A DNA stretch of 64,000 bases from Candidatus Omnitrophota bacterium (GCA_016196565.1 JACPXK010000033.1:14947-78946); one strand, 5' to 3'. Numbered from the stretch's first letter, positions 32,977-42,111 are shown. Numbers and translations: made by a program. The notes: generated by a model not told the origin, from the letters alone.

Positions 32977-34102
32977 TCAACTTCAAAACGTCCGAAAAGT
33001 TGTGATCAAAGCCGGAACCAGTATTTTGACCTCGGAACGCACCGGCCTTTTTTCCTCCCAGAGCCTGAGAAGATTGGGCGGCCAGATTTTAACGCTTGTC
33101 GATCAAAAGAAGGAAGTGGTTCTTGTGAGTTCCGGAGCTATTGCCTGCGGCATGGAAGCCCATCACATGACCCAGCGGCCCAAGGAAATGGCGCTTTTGC
33201 AAGCTTGTGCGGCGATCGGCCAAGGGAAATTGATGCATGCTTATGAGAAATTATTTTCCCGCAAAGGCCTTCACACGGCCCAGCTTCTTTTGACCCGGGA
33301 CGGACTTGAAACCCGCAAACGATTCCTGATGGCAAGACAAACCTTGAAAACACTCCTTCGCATGAAAGATTCGAATGCGCGCATGAGTGTCCTTCCGATT
33401 GTGAATGAAAACGACACGATGGCGACGGAAGAAATTGCCTTTGGCGATAATGATATTCTCGCGGTTCATGTGGCCCATTTGATTCAGGCGGATTTGCTGA
33501 TTATTTTGTCGGATGTGGACGGTTTTTTTCTTAAAGACGGTTCGCGGCTCCGCCAGGTTTCTCAAAAAGAAGAAATTGATCAGGAATTAATGCGCCATCT
33601 TAAAGACAAAGCGAAAAATAAAACCGTGGGCGGCATGAAAGCGAAACTTTCGGCGGCGCGTGTTGCCATGCGGCTTGGCATTCCGCTTTTGATGGTAAAC
33701 GGTCACAGGCCGGGAATTGTGATTAAAGCTTTGGCCGCCGAAGATGTGGGGACCTTTTTTCTTGCGGGCCGTAAGAACAAAAATGACCGTAAAAACTGGA
33801 TTGCCTTTTCAGCCGCCCGGCGGGGGACTATCGTGATTGATCCGGGCGCTTCGCATGCCCTTCACGACAACCATCGAAGTTTGCTCCCGAGCGGGGTAAC
33901 GAAGGTCCGGGGCCATTTTGAGCAAGGCGATGTGGTGGAACTCGAAAGCATTTCGGGCGATGTGCTCGGCCGCGGAGTGGTGCGGTATTCCAGCCGGGAA
34001 ATCGGTCAGCTGGCCGGAAAAAAAACGAATGAAATTGAGTCCGCCTTAGGGTATAAACTTTGTGACGAAATCATTCATCGTAACGATTTGGTGATTTGGT
34101 GA
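32969..34102 (+). CDS. proB: Glutamate 5-kinase
   Basis: A 377-residue proline-pathway kinase making gamma-glutamyl phosphate. The amino-acid-kinase domain shows KVVIKAGTSIL, VLVSSGAIACGM, PIVNENDTMATEEIAFGDND and VGGMKAKLSAARVA. A C-terminal PUA domain begins near residue 280 (GTIVIDPGASHAL). It overlaps obg by 8 bases and proA by 4, so the pathway pair is translationally coupled. Confidence 0.95.
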   Translation: MRNQLQNVRKVVIKAGTSILTSERTGLFSSQSLRRLGGQILTLVDQKKEVVLVSSGAIACGMEAHHMTQRPKEMALLQACAAIGQGKLMHAYEKLFSRKGLHTAQLLLTRDGLETRKRFLMARQTLKTLLRMKDSNARMSVLPIVNENDTMATEEIAFGDNDILAVHVAHLIQADLLIILSDVDGFFLKDGSRLRQVSQKEEIDQELMRHLKDKAKNKTVGGMKAKLSAARVAMRLGIPLLMVNGHRPGIVIKALAAEDVGTFFLAGRKNKNDRKNWIAFSAARRGTIVIDPGASHALHDNHRSLLPSGVTKVRGHFEQGDVVELESISGDVLGRGVVRYSSREIGQLAGKKTNEIESALGYKLCDEIIHRNDLVIW

Positions 34103-35361
34103 AAGCCTCTTGGGAAAAATCAATACTTGATATGCTCCGCCACGCGCGCGAAGCTTCCGGACCGGTCGCTCAATTTTCAGCCGCATTGAAGAAAAAAATC
34201 TTAAAAGAAATTGCCCGCAAGCTTAAAAATCAAACCTCTCAAATCCTTCGTGAAAATGCCAAGGACCTCCGGGAAGCCGAAAAAAATGGACTCAGTTCCG
34301 CCATGATCGATCGCCTTACTTTGACGCCGGCTCGTATTGCGGATATGGCCAAGGGTGTCGAAGCCGTGGCCGCACTTCCTGACCCGATCGGAAAAATTAC
34401 GGCAAGCTGGACCCGTCCGAACGGGCTCCGCATTTCCCGGGTGACGGTTCCACTCGGTGTGATTCTTATTATTTACGAATCCCGGCCGAATGTGACGGTG
34501 GAATGCGCCTCCCTTTGTTTTAAAAGCGGCAATGCCGTTATTTTGCGGGGAGGAAAAGAGGCTTTTCATTCCAACCGTGTGCTTGTGAAAATTTTTACGG
34601 AGGTTTTCAAACGCCGCCGGCTGCCTGCCGGCTGCGTTAATTTTGTCGAAACCACGGATCACGATGCCGTGGATTTTCTTTTAAAACGCGATCAGGATAT
34701 TCATCTTGTTATTCCGCGGGGCGGGGAAGCGCTTATCCGGAAAGTGGCCCAGACTTCCCGTATTCCCGTCATCAAGCATTATCAGGGAATTTGTCATGTG
34801 TATGTCGATAAGAAAGCCGATCTTAAAAAGGCGCTCGCGATTGCTTACAATGCGAAAATGCAAAGGCCCGGAGTTTGCAATGCCATGGAAACCCTTCTTG
34901 TTCATGAAAAAATCGCAAAAAAGTTTCTTCCTCAGATCGGAGAAAAATTGCGCGAAGGCGGTTGTGAAGTGCGGGCGGATCAAAAAACACGCAGGTTTCT
35001 TCCTTGGGCTAAAACGGCCAAGGCAGCGGATTATGGCCATGAATTTCTGGATAAAATTCTGGCGGTTAAGGTGGTTCCGGATTCTGATGCGGCCATGGCA
35101 CATATTGAGCGCTTTGGTTCGCAGCATACCGATGCCATTGTGACTGAAGACCGCAAAGCGGCCGACCGCTTCAAAAAGCAGGTGGATTCTTCTTCCGTGA
35201 TGGTCAATGCCTCCACCCGTTTTTCCGATGGCTTTCAATACGGCTTCGGCGCGGAGATCGGCATTTCGACGGATAAAATTCATGCCCGGGGTCCGATGGG
35301 GCTTGAAGGTTTGACCTCTTATAAATATGTTGTGGAGGGACATGGCCAAGTCCGTTCATGA
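34099..35361 (+). CDS. proA: Gamma-glutamyl phosphate reductase
   Basis: A 420-residue aldehyde-dehydrogenase-fold enzyme reducing gamma-glutamyl phosphate to glutamate semialdehyde. The catalytic cysteine is in RPGVCNAMETLLVH; VIYESRPNVTVECASLCFKSGN is recognisable in parts (IIYESRPNVTVE, CFKSGNAVILRGG). The GTG at 34099 overlaps the proB stop and is the likely start, with no clear ribosome binding site, consistent with coupling. pyrroline-5-carboxylate reductase is not nearby. Confidence 0.94.
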   Translation: MKASWEKSILDMLRHAREASGPVAQFSAALKKKILKEIARKLKNQTSQILRENAKDLREAEKNGLSSAMIDRLTLTPARIADMAKGVEAVAALPDPIGKITASWTRPNGLRISRVTVPLGVILIIYESRPNVTVECASLCFKSGNAVILRGGKEAFHSNRVLVKIFTEVFKRRRLPAGCVNFVETTDHDAVDFLLKRDQDIHLVIPRGGEALIRKVAQTSRIPVIKHYQGICHVYVDKKADLKKALAIAYNAKMQRPGVCNAMETLLVHEKIAKKFLPQIGEKLREGGCEVRADQKTRRFLPWAKTAKAADYGHEFLDKILAVKVVPDSDAAMAHIERFGSQHTDAIVTEDRKAADRFKKQVDSSSVMVNASTRFSDGFQYGFGAEIGISTDKIHARGPMGLEGLTSYKYVVEGHGQVRS

Positions 35362-35962
35362 AACCGAAAGCGGAAAAAAGTTTAAGATCGGAATCCTGGG
35401 CGGCACCTTTGATCCTATTCATCTCGGGCATTTGAGTCTGGCCCGGCACGCCCAAAAACAATTTCATTTAGACAAAATTCTTTTTATTCCCGCATTTATT
35501 CCCCCGCATAAGGCCTCCCGCCGCGACCTTACTCCCGCGCCTTATCGCTACCGTATGGTAGAATTGGCCATTCAAAAGGAACCGGGTTTTGAGATTTCTG
35601 ATTTAGAACTTAACCGTCCCGATATTTCTTATACCGTAGATACCTTAAGGGATCTTGAAAAGAAATACCCGCGAAGTGAATTTTATTTAATCGTAGGTTC
35701 TGATACCCTTGCGGAAATTCCGGGCTGGCATGAAGGGGAAGAAATTATGAAAAAGATCCATTTTTTGGCGGCACGGCGCGAGGCCGGAAAAAAAATCGAT
35801 ATTCCCCCGGATAAAATCGCTTGGATTGATATGCCGGTTTGTGAAATTTCTTCTTCCACCATCCGAAGTTGTCTGGAAAAAGGACAACAAACAAGCCAGT
35901 GGCTTCCGCCGAGCGTCGAGGCTTACATCCTGGAAAACAAACTGTACCGGACCCATTCCTGA
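35342..35962 (+). CDS. nadD: Nicotinate-nucleotide adenylyltransferase
   Basis: A 206-residue NAD-synthesis enzyme. The nucleotidyltransferase motif is GILGGTFDPIHLGHL, and ISSSTIRSCLEKG is the C-terminal signature. PDISYTVDTLRDLE and YLIVGSDTLAEIPGWHE fit NadD rather than CoaD. It overlaps proA by 20 bases. GGAGGG before the ATG is only two bases away, an unusually short spacing. rsfS, often next to nadD, is absent. Confidence 0.92.
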   Translation: MAKSVHETESGKKFKIGILGGTFDPIHLGHLSLARHAQKQFHLDKILFIPAFIPPHKASRRDLTPAPYRYRMVELAIQKEPGFEISDLELNRPDISYTVDTLRDLEKKYPRSEFYLIVGSDTLAEIPGWHEGEEIMKKIHFLAARREAGKKIDIPPDKIAWIDMPVCEISSSTIRSCLEKGQQTSQWLPPSVEAYILENKLYRTHS

Positions 35963-37197
35963 TGCAATTATTTGTCCATTGTGTAATCGCGTTTTTATGC
36001 ATGATCGCCTCCGGCCTTTTTTCCGGGACCGAGACGGCCCTTTTTTCTCTTTCCAAAATCGAAAAACGGCGGCTTGCAGAAAGACATCCAAAAGTCTGGA
36101 AATGGATCTCAAATCATTTAGAACATCCCCGCCGTACTCTCGTGACCATCCTAATCGGCAATCTGTTTGTGAATACCCTTGTGGCTTCGTTAGTGACCTT
36201 GATCGTCTCCTCCCTTTGGGGGCCGAAGTATTTAACGTACGGCATCGCGGCCTTTACGGTGGTTTTTATTTTCTTCTGTGAAATTTTACCCAAGGTCATT
36301 TCGGTACGGAAAGATGAAAAAGTGGCCATGGCCACGGCTTTGCCCTTGGAAGTTATCGCCGTTCTCCTTTATCCTGTTCGCCGCATCACGCGTTATGTCA
36401 CGGATTGGATTGTTTCTTTTCTGATTCATGAAAAGAAGGAACACGTGGACGTGATTTCGGAAGAAGAACTCAAGGCCCTCGTTAAAATCGGGGAAGAAGA
36501 AGGCGTCATTGACCGTGACGAAAGAAAAATGATTCAAAAACTTTTCGAGCTTGGTGAACGCCCTGTCCGCACGATCATGACTCCGCGCATCGACATGATA
36601 GCCCTTGATATCGAAGATTCTCCCGAAAAACATGCCGGGGCGATGAAGAAATATCATTTTTCATCTTTTCCCGTCTATCAAAATTCTCCGGACAATATTC
36701 TCGGCGTCCTTTCGGTTCAGGATTATTTGCTCAATCCCGGCAAAGGCCTGCACGCCTTTTTAAAACAGCCTCTTTTTATTCCCGAAACCAAACGCATTGA
36801 CGATTTGCTGGAGGATTTCCGCCGGGCGGGTGAACGTTTGGCCATTTGCGTGGACGAATACGGAGGAACGGCGGGCATTGTCACCCTCGAAGATATTTTG
36901 GAAGAAATCTTCGGGGAATTTTATGATGAATATGCCACGGTCACCAACCCCATCCGCAAATTAAGCGACCGGGAATATTTGGTGGAAGCCAAAATTCCTT
37001 TGATGGAATTCAATGAATTTTTCTCCGCTCATTTCGAAAGTCAAGAAATCAGCACGCTGGGGGGATTGATCTTAGAGAAAATGGGAAAAGTCCCCGAAAA
37101 AGGGAAAGTCCTTGAGCTGGATGGTTTGGAAATTCGAATTTATGATGTCATTCGCCAGCGGATTAAAACGGTGATTGTGAGGCGGACCCATGATTAG
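35962..37197 (+). CDS. HlyC/CorC-type DUF21-CBS membrane protein
   Basis: A 411-residue protein: DUF21 membrane domain (1-150, starting ASGLFSGTETALFSLSK), a CBS pair (about 195-315, with RTIMTPRIDMIAL and CVDEYGGTAGIVTLEDILEEI) and a CorC/HlyC transporter-associated domain (about 335-410). Homologues are implicated in magnesium or cobalt efflux and Mg2+ homeostasis. The ATG overlaps the nadD stop. A paralogue follows immediately. Confidence 0.88.
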   Translation: MQLFVHCVIAFLCMIASGLFSGTETALFSLSKIEKRRLAERHPKVWKWISNHLEHPRRTLVTILIGNLFVNTLVASLVTLIVSSLWGPKYLTYGIAAFTVVFIFFCEILPKVISVRKDEKVAMATALPLEVIAVLLYPVRRITRYVTDWIVSFLIHEKKEHVDVISEEELKALVKIGEEEGVIDRDERKMIQKLFELGERPVRTIMTPRIDMIALDIEDSPEKHAGAMKKYHFSSFPVYQNSPDNILGVLSVQDYLLNPGKGLHAFLKQPLFIPETKRIDDLLEDFRRAGERLAICVDEYGGTAGIVTLEDILEEIFGEFYDEYATVTNPIRKLSDREYLVEAKIPLMEFNEFFSAHFESQEISTLGGLILEKMGKVPEKGKVLELDGLEIRIYDVIRQRIKTVIVRRTHD

Positions 37198-38134
37198 CCT
37201 CGCCCTGGCTTTTTTTATGTGCCTGCTCCTTTCGGCTTTTTTTAATGCCGCGGAAATGGCCTTTGTCTCGACGAATAAATTAAAATTGAGGGAGCTTTCC
37301 GACAAAGGGGATTTGCCGGCGCGCATCGTCCTTCATTTATATCATTATCCTCAGCGTTTTTTGACGACTCTCCTCGTCTGCAATAACGTGGTCAATTTGG
37401 CAGGGACGGCTATTTTTACCGTCATGCTTCAAATTTATCTGGGCATTGCCAACGAATGGATAGTCACCGCTATTTTGGCTCCGGTATTGATCGTTTTCGG
37501 GGAAATGGTGCCTAAAGATTACGGGCGTTTGCAGTCCCGGGAATTTCTTCTGCGGCACAGCTATTTGCTCGATATTATTTCCCGTTTGTTTTATTATCCG
37601 ACGCTTTTGATTTTGAAAGCGGTTGATTTCTTTTTGGGCCCTTTCGGCGTGGCGACGCATAAAAGCATTTTTGTGGATGAAGAGGAATTTTACGTTCTGA
37701 TCGAGGAGAGCGCTAAAAGCGGTGTCGTGACGCATCATGAAAAGCAATTGATCGATACCATCCTTAATTTTGAAAGGACTCACGTTGAGGCCGTGATGAT
37801 CGCCGTCGATAAAGTTCCCAAAGTTCCTCTCGTCGGTAAAATCGCGGATGTTAAAGAAACCGCCCGCCGCACAGGTTCTAAAATGGTGCTTGTTTATGAA
37901 GAAATCCCGAGCCTTATCGTCGGGATGATTTATGTTTTTGACGTTTTGTTTGAAGAAAATAGCGATCAAGTTCTCAAAAATTATTTGCGCTCTCCGATTT
38001 TCCTTTCCCGTCACACCTCGATTGAAAAGGCCTTTTTGATGTTGCAGCAAAAACGGCAATCCTTTGCGGTTGTCACGGATAACGATGGAGAAGTCATCGG
38101 GGCTGTGCCGATTGAAAGGTTGCTTGCGATATGA
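37190..38134 (+). CDS. Second DUF21-CBS membrane protein, short form
   Basis: A 314-residue paralogue of the preceding protein (LLLSAFFNAAEMAFVSTNKLKL at start, in part AAEMAFVSTNK; FGEMVPKDYGR). It has the DUF21 membrane domain and CBS pair but lacks the C-terminal CorC/HlyC domain, ending at VPIERLLAI. It overlaps its neighbour by 8 bases. Such tandem pairs may form mixed complexes; that is inference. Confidence 0.85.
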   Translation: MISLALAFFMCLLLSAFFNAAEMAFVSTNKLKLRELSDKGDLPARIVLHLYHYPQRFLTTLLVCNNVVNLAGTAIFTVMLQIYLGIANEWIVTAILAPVLIVFGEMVPKDYGRLQSREFLLRHSYLLDIISRLFYYPTLLILKAVDFFLGPFGVATHKSIFVDEEEFYVLIEESAKSGVVTHHEKQLIDTILNFERTHVEAVMIAVDKVPKVPLVGKIADVKETARRTGSKMVLVYEEIPSLIVGMIYVFDVLFEENSDQVLKNYLRSPIFLSRHTSIEKAFLMLQQKRQSFAVVTDNDGEVIGAVPIERLLAI

Positions 38135-38610
38135 AATGCTTCAGCCGGCTTAATCTTATAGGATTTGCTCTTTTTTTTATTTTATTTCCCGTTCCGCTTT
38201 TCGCCTATATCGATCATATCGCCGCTCCTTTGGAAGAGGTTTGGAAGGCCAGCGAAGAGGTCCTCAAACCGCACGGAATACATCAGATCAGCCAGGAAAA
38301 AGGAACGATGGAAAGTAAATGGATTCAGACCAGGGTAACCCGTGAAAAGCGTATTTTGGGAAAGACCTTGGCGAAAGATTATTGGCAGCGTTACCGCCTT
38401 AAGGTATCGATTAAAGAAACCCAATACAGTGTTCAAGTGGAGGTACGCGGCACTTATCAATTTCGTCCCGTAGATTCACCTTGGCATGCCTCTTGGTTCA
38501 AGATGAAATTAAAAGGAGAAGATCGGGAAAAAGAGAGAGATTTTTTCTTTAAAATTCTGTCCCGCCTTGAGCAAAACAAGCAAAATCCCACCGCCTCCAC
38601 TCCCGCATAA
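38131..38610 (+). CDS. Exported BamC-like helix-grip protein
   Basis: A 159-residue protein with a signal peptide (1-25, ending PLFA-Y). The body (LEEVWKASEEVLKPHGI, GTMESKWIQTR, QRYRLKVSIKETQYSVQVEV) resembles one helix-grip domain of BamC or related envelope proteins. The resemblance is by pattern only. It overlaps the DUF21 gene by 4 bases. No lipobox cysteine, unlike BamC. Confidence 0.55.
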   Translation: MKCFSRLNLIGFALFFILFPVPLFAYIDHIAAPLEEVWKASEEVLKPHGIHQISQEKGTMESKWIQTRVTREKRILGKTLAKDYWQRYRLKVSIKETQYSVQVEVRGTYQFRPVDSPWHASWFKMKLKGEDREKERDFFFKILSRLEQNKQNPTASTPA

Positions 38611-38660
38611 AGACAGGGGAAACCTCATTTTCACCCCCGCATAATTTAAAGCTTTAGAAA

Positions 38661-38697
38661 GTGAAGCCGAAAGATATATAAACTAACGGCTTTCACG
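38661..38697 (+). promoter_or_regulatory. Hairpin before the ParA-CBM gene
   Basis: GTGAAGCCG and CGGCTTTCAC pair with one bulged base around an A+T-rich loop, ending at the GGGGAG ribosome binding site of the TTG-started parA-like gene. It may modulate translation. Confidence 0.35.
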
Positions 38698-38710
38698 GGG
38701 AGCTTCTCAC

Positions 38711-39811
38711 TTGCGGGTTGTTGCGATAGCAAATCAAAAAGGCGGTTGTGGTAAAACCACGACGAGTATTAATTTGGCCGCTTGCCTGGCCAGCCTTGGT
38801 AAAAAAACTCTTATCATTGATTTAGATCCTCAAGGACACTCCACCTGCGGCCTTGGTCTTGAAGCGGAAAAACTTACTGCCACCCTCTACGACCTTTTAA
38901 AATCCGCCCATCAAAAAGAAACGTCCTGGAAAGAAGTCATCCGGGAAATAAACGCAAATTTGTATGTCGCGCCTTCCTACAGCATTCTCAGCGCCTTGGA
39001 AGAAGAGCTTGTCTTTCAGCCTGATCATTACAAAAAACTTAAATTGGAATTGGAATCCGAGGCCTTTGGCAAATTGAAATTTCATTATGTAATTCTGGAT
39101 TGTCCGCCCAATCTCGGCATTTTGACCTTTAATGGTTTGGAGGCGGCCGATGAAGTCATTATTCCGATCGAACCGTCTTTTTTTTCTCTTCACGGTTTAG
39201 GCAAAATCAGCGAAACGCTTCAAACCGTCAATGGGCGGCGCTCAATTCCGATCGAGGTCCATGCGCTTTTGACCATCTTTGATTCCCGCACTTGTTTTGC
39301 GCGGGAAGTGTATGAGGAAGTCAAAACCCATTTTAAGGAGCGCTTATTCCGGGCCATTATTCATGAAAGTGTTCTTCTCAAAGAAGCCGCAAGCGCCGGT
39401 GAAAGTATTGTTCAATACGCCCCGGATTCACCGGCTTATCGGGATTACTTTAATCTTGCTACAGAATATTTGGAAAGAGAATGGGACCGGCTGCTTCCGC
39501 AGGAAGAATTAGGCTGGGAAAATCTTTTAATGAATCGTTACGGTCCCCGCCGTGTGATCGGCGGCATTCTTTTTCAGATCATGAGCAAAAATGCGAGAAC
39601 GGTAGAAATTGCGGGGGATTTCAACGGCTGGATTTCAGAATCGCTTATCAAAAGGAATGACGGAGGGCTTTGGCAAAAGGTCATCCCGATCGGGAAGGGG
39701 ACTTACCGTTACAAATTTATTGTAGACGGCGAATGGCAAATGGATCCCGAATATCCGGTGCAAAAACAAAACGATTTTGGGTCATACGATTCTTATTTGG
39801 AACTGGTTTAA
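38711..39811 (+). CDS. ParA-like ATPase fused to a glycogen-binding-type domain
   Basis: A 366-residue fusion. Residues 1-250 are a Soj/ParA ATPase: deviant Walker A NQKGGCGKTTT (8-18), IIDLDPQGHST and YVILDCPPN. Residues 281-366 are an AMPK-beta/CBM48-like immunoglobulin-fold domain (VEIAGDFNGW, KGTYRYKFIVDGEW). ParA proteins place DNA or other cargo; the added domain usually binds alpha-glucans or acts as a protein-contact module. No ParB gene is nearby. TTG start at 38711 after GGGGAG. Confidence 0.88.
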   Translation: MRVVAIANQKGGCGKTTTSINLAACLASLGKKTLIIDLDPQGHSTCGLGLEAEKLTATLYDLLKSAHQKETSWKEVIREINANLYVAPSYSILSALEEELVFQPDHYKKLKLELESEAFGKLKFHYVILDCPPNLGILTFNGLEAADEVIIPIEPSFFSLHGLGKISETLQTVNGRRSIPIEVHALLTIFDSRTCFAREVYEEVKTHFKERLFRAIIHESVLLKEAASAGESIVQYAPDSPAYRDYFNLATEYLEREWDRLLPQEELGWENLLMNRYGPRRVIGGILFQIMSKNARTVEIAGDFNGWISESLIKRNDGGLWQKVIPIGKGTYRYKFIVDGEWQMDPEYPVQKQNDFGSYDSYLELV

Positions 39812-39826
39812 GGTTAAGGATAAAAA

Positions 39827-40645
39827 ATGGAAATTCGAAAATTAAAACGAGGTTTAAAAGATGTTTCGCCTCTTTTTGGAATTGTGGAAGAGCCGATAGC
39901 GTCGCCCGCTATTGTTTCGCCGTGCTTGGAAACGCCGGGCCGCAGGCTCGAAATCCTGAATGTATTCAGCGTCGACCATCCTGAGGAGTCTCTCTTTCAT
40001 AATACCTATCTGGCTTCACGGATATCCGGAATTCATTTTCCTTCCTGCGTCATTTCGATCAAGCCCTCCTATGGCGTTGATAGTCATGCAAAAAAAGCAG
40101 AAGACATGGGGCCTTCAAAATCTGATTTGAAACATTTGTCGCTTTCATGGGAAGAATTCGAAAAAATTATCGTCCGTCCTATTCCGAATGAGTATTTTCA
40201 AAATCCTCCGGCACAATCTCTTTTTTTGGATTTTAATTATTATAAAATACCCCATCCGGAAAAAATGATTTCGATTTTGGATAAATGGGTTCTTATCATG
40301 CGCCCGACCTCGGAAAGCCTGACAGAAACTTACAAAATGATTAAAGCGGCGCAGCCGGTTAATCCGCACCTCGAATATTTCATTTTTATGGATGAGGAGT
40401 CTGCGGAACCCGTGAATCCGTCTTTCTTTGAACAATTTTCTGAACTGGCGGCCAAGCATTTAGGAATTTCTCTTGTTTGGCTGGGAGGCTTCTCTTTGGC
40501 GCACCCGCCGGCCGCTTCTTTGGCGCCTAACCGGTTCGAATTTCTTTTTTTGAACGCAGGCTCAGAGATTCCTTCGCCCGCCAAAATTTCTCTGGCGCAG
40601 TGCGTTCAGTCCTTTCGTCATCCTGCCGTGCGCCATGCCGGCTGA
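39827..40645 (+). CDS. MinD/ParA-like protein lacking a P-loop
   Basis: A 272-residue protein with no confident family. Segments line up with MinD/FlhG-type ATPases: LEILNVFSVD before a helix, SLFLDFNYYK at a Walker-B-like position and VLIMRPTSESLTETYKMIKAA like the conserved TxxxxSLTDAY segment. At the P-loop position (49-60) it reads VDHPEESLFHNT, with no GKT/S. It follows the ParA-CBM gene by 15 bases, so a pseudo-ATPase partner is plausible. This is inference from pattern. Confidence 0.55.
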   Translation: MEIRKLKRGLKDVSPLFGIVEEPIASPAIVSPCLETPGRRLEILNVFSVDHPEESLFHNTYLASRISGIHFPSCVISIKPSYGVDSHAKKAEDMGPSKSDLKHLSLSWEEFEKIIVRPIPNEYFQNPPAQSLFLDFNYYKIPHPEKMISILDKWVLIMRPTSESLTETYKMIKAAQPVNPHLEYFIFMDEESAEPVNPSFFEQFSELAAKHLGISLVWLGGFSLAHPPAASLAPNRFEFLFLNAGSEIPSPAKISLAQCVQSFRHPAVRHAG

Positions 40646-41237
40646 ATTCAAGATTTTTCAAATTCAGAATCAACTTCAGCCGGATCATGAAAAGATTCGG
40701 GATGCGGTCAAACAAGCCCTGGAAAATTTCTTTGATTCCGGCCTTATGCCTCTTACATCGCCTTACCCTTACGATAGTGAAGACCATTTATTTTTTCAAA
40801 TCAAGGAAGGTATTTTATGGGCGCGAATTCTTTATGAACCGTTATCTCATGCCTTGCTTGAAAACTTGAGCGAAGAATATGAAAGCCTTTTGAAAAATGC
40901 GAAAGGGAAAATATTGGGTTGCATTTTCTTTCCTTCTTTGGGAAGAGGAGTCGGAGAAGTTTTTCGATCGGTTGCCTTACGAAAGAGACGTTTAGGAATG
41001 AATGTTTTCGCCAGCCGTTTTTTTGAATATTGTTTTTTATCGTCTCAAGGGGAAGAGGGCTTGGCCCTTAAGGAATTGCACCGGTACGCGGAAGACAGCC
41101 AGAGACTGTCGGGACTTCCCCTATCTTTTTCTGATGAGAAAATCCCCGAAGAATATCATTTTTTTAAGCATGCGCGGCTTTCGTCCCTCGAATTAGAAGC
41201 TTTAATAGATATTGGCCATCAACTAAAAAGCCATTGA
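40635..41237 (+). CDS. Hypothetical protein beside the ParA-CBM gene
   Basis: A 200-residue protein I do not recognise. It begins with predicted helices (DHEKIRDAVKQALENFF), has ILGCIFFPSLGRGVGEVFRSVALRKRRLG in the centre (quoted part: SLGRGVGEVF) and an acidic helical end. No signal peptide or membrane segment. It overlaps the preceding gene by 11 bases, which supports co-expression of the three. Confidence 0.6.
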   Translation: MPAEFKIFQIQNQLQPDHEKIRDAVKQALENFFDSGLMPLTSPYPYDSEDHLFFQIKEGILWARILYEPLSHALLENLSEEYESLLKNAKGKILGCIFFPSLGRGVGEVFRSVALRKRRLGMNVFASRFFEYCFLSSQGEEGLALKELHRYAEDSQRLSGLPLSFSDEKIPEEYHFFKHARLSSLELEALIDIGHQLKSH

Positions 41238-41262
41238 TGGGGTGGGCAATCTTCCTTATAAT
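41234..41262 (+). promoter_or_regulatory. Promoter of a near-leaderless transcript
   Basis: TTGATG (41234-41239), 17 bases, TATAAT (41257-41262). The predicted start near 41269 is only about 3 bases before the ATG at 41272, so the message would be leaderless. Confidence 0.7.
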
Positions 41263-41271
41263 CACCCCTCT

Positions 41272-41985
41272 ATGACCCAAGTCAAAGATAATCTTTCAGT
41301 CCTCAAAAAAGCTCAGGAAATTGACCGCGAAGTTTATCTGGCCCAAGAACAGCTTAAAGAAATCCCCCAACAAAGGGCCCAATTGAAGCAGGAGTTGGAG
41401 CTTGAACGTAGCCATTTGAAAGATCTGGATGGTGCGCTTAAGAAGCTTCAGCTTGCCCAAAAAACAAAAGAAGGGGAGCTTGCCCAAAAAGAAGCGAATG
41501 TAAAAAAATTAGATGGCCAGCTTGGGCAGGTAAAGACCAATAAAGAATATGCGGCTCTTCAACAGGAAATAGCTTCGCTCAAGGCGGATAATTCCCTTTT
41601 GGAAGAGGAGATCATACGGCTTTTGGATGAAACGGAAGCCGCTCATGAAGAGGTCAAAAAAGAATCCGAACGGCTTAAGCAATGCGAAAAAGAATCTTCT
41701 TCCAAAGAAGCCGAGCTTAATCAAAAAGAAAAAAGCCTGCAGCAAGCGGTTGAAAAATTGAAATCAGACCGCGAACAATTTGTTTCCCAAGTCCTCCCCG
41801 AAATACGAAGTCTTTATGAAGCCGTGATTCAGAAAAAATCCGGACTTGCCCTTGCCAAAGTCAATGGCGAGACTTGCAGTGCCTGCCAAATCAAGCTTCG
41901 TGCTCAACTCTTAAATGAAATCCTCATGGGCAAAAACATCATCCTCTGCGAAAACTGTTCCCGCATCCTCTACGTCGAAGAATAA
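41272..41985 (+). CDS. Coiled-coil protein with C-terminal zinc ribbon
   Basis: A 237-residue protein of the CT398/zf-RING_7 type. Residues 1-190 form an antiparallel coiled coil rich in K, E, Q and L. The end holds a zinc ribbon with CSACQIKL and CENCSRILY. CT398-type proteins are common in bacteria and have been linked to RNA polymerase or secretion partners, without a settled role. No ribosome binding site precedes ATG 41272, and the promoter predicts a leaderless message; GTG 41242 lies in the promoter and is rejected. Confidence 0.82.
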   Translation: MTQVKDNLSVLKKAQEIDREVYLAQEQLKEIPQQRAQLKQELELERSHLKDLDGALKKLQLAQKTKEGELAQKEANVKKLDGQLGQVKTNKEYAALQQEIASLKADNSLLEEEIIRLLDETEAAHEEVKKESERLKQCEKESSSKEAELNQKEKSLQQAVEKLKSDREQFVSQVLPEIRSLYEAVIQKKSGLALAKVNGETCSACQIKLRAQLLNEILMGKNIILCENCSRILYVEE

Positions 41986-42069
41986 ATCTTAGTCCTAGTC
42001 AGCAAATATTCTCCAGTACCGTTACGCTTCTTCCCTGACATACCGTTTTTAGTCCTCTAGGGGTCTATC

Positions 42070-42111
42070 CCTAAAAAGGGGACAGGTCTTAAGACCTGTC
42101 CCCTTTTTAGG
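42070..42111. repeat. 42-base perfect palindrome
   Basis: AAAAAGGGGACAGGTCTT and AAGACCTGTCCCCTTTTT are exact complements with no loop, within a 42-base perfect palindrome. It would serve as a bidirectional terminator after the zinc-ribbon gene. The same core recurs at 51186. Confidence 0.9.

Noticed and set aside
34681..35349. 222-codon minus-strand frame opposite proA
   Set aside because: Shadow frame; its sequence reflects codon bias of proA and has no domain signature.
42061..42111. CRISPR or tandem repeat
   Set aside because: The repeats are single palindromes at dispersed sites with no spacers or regular period.
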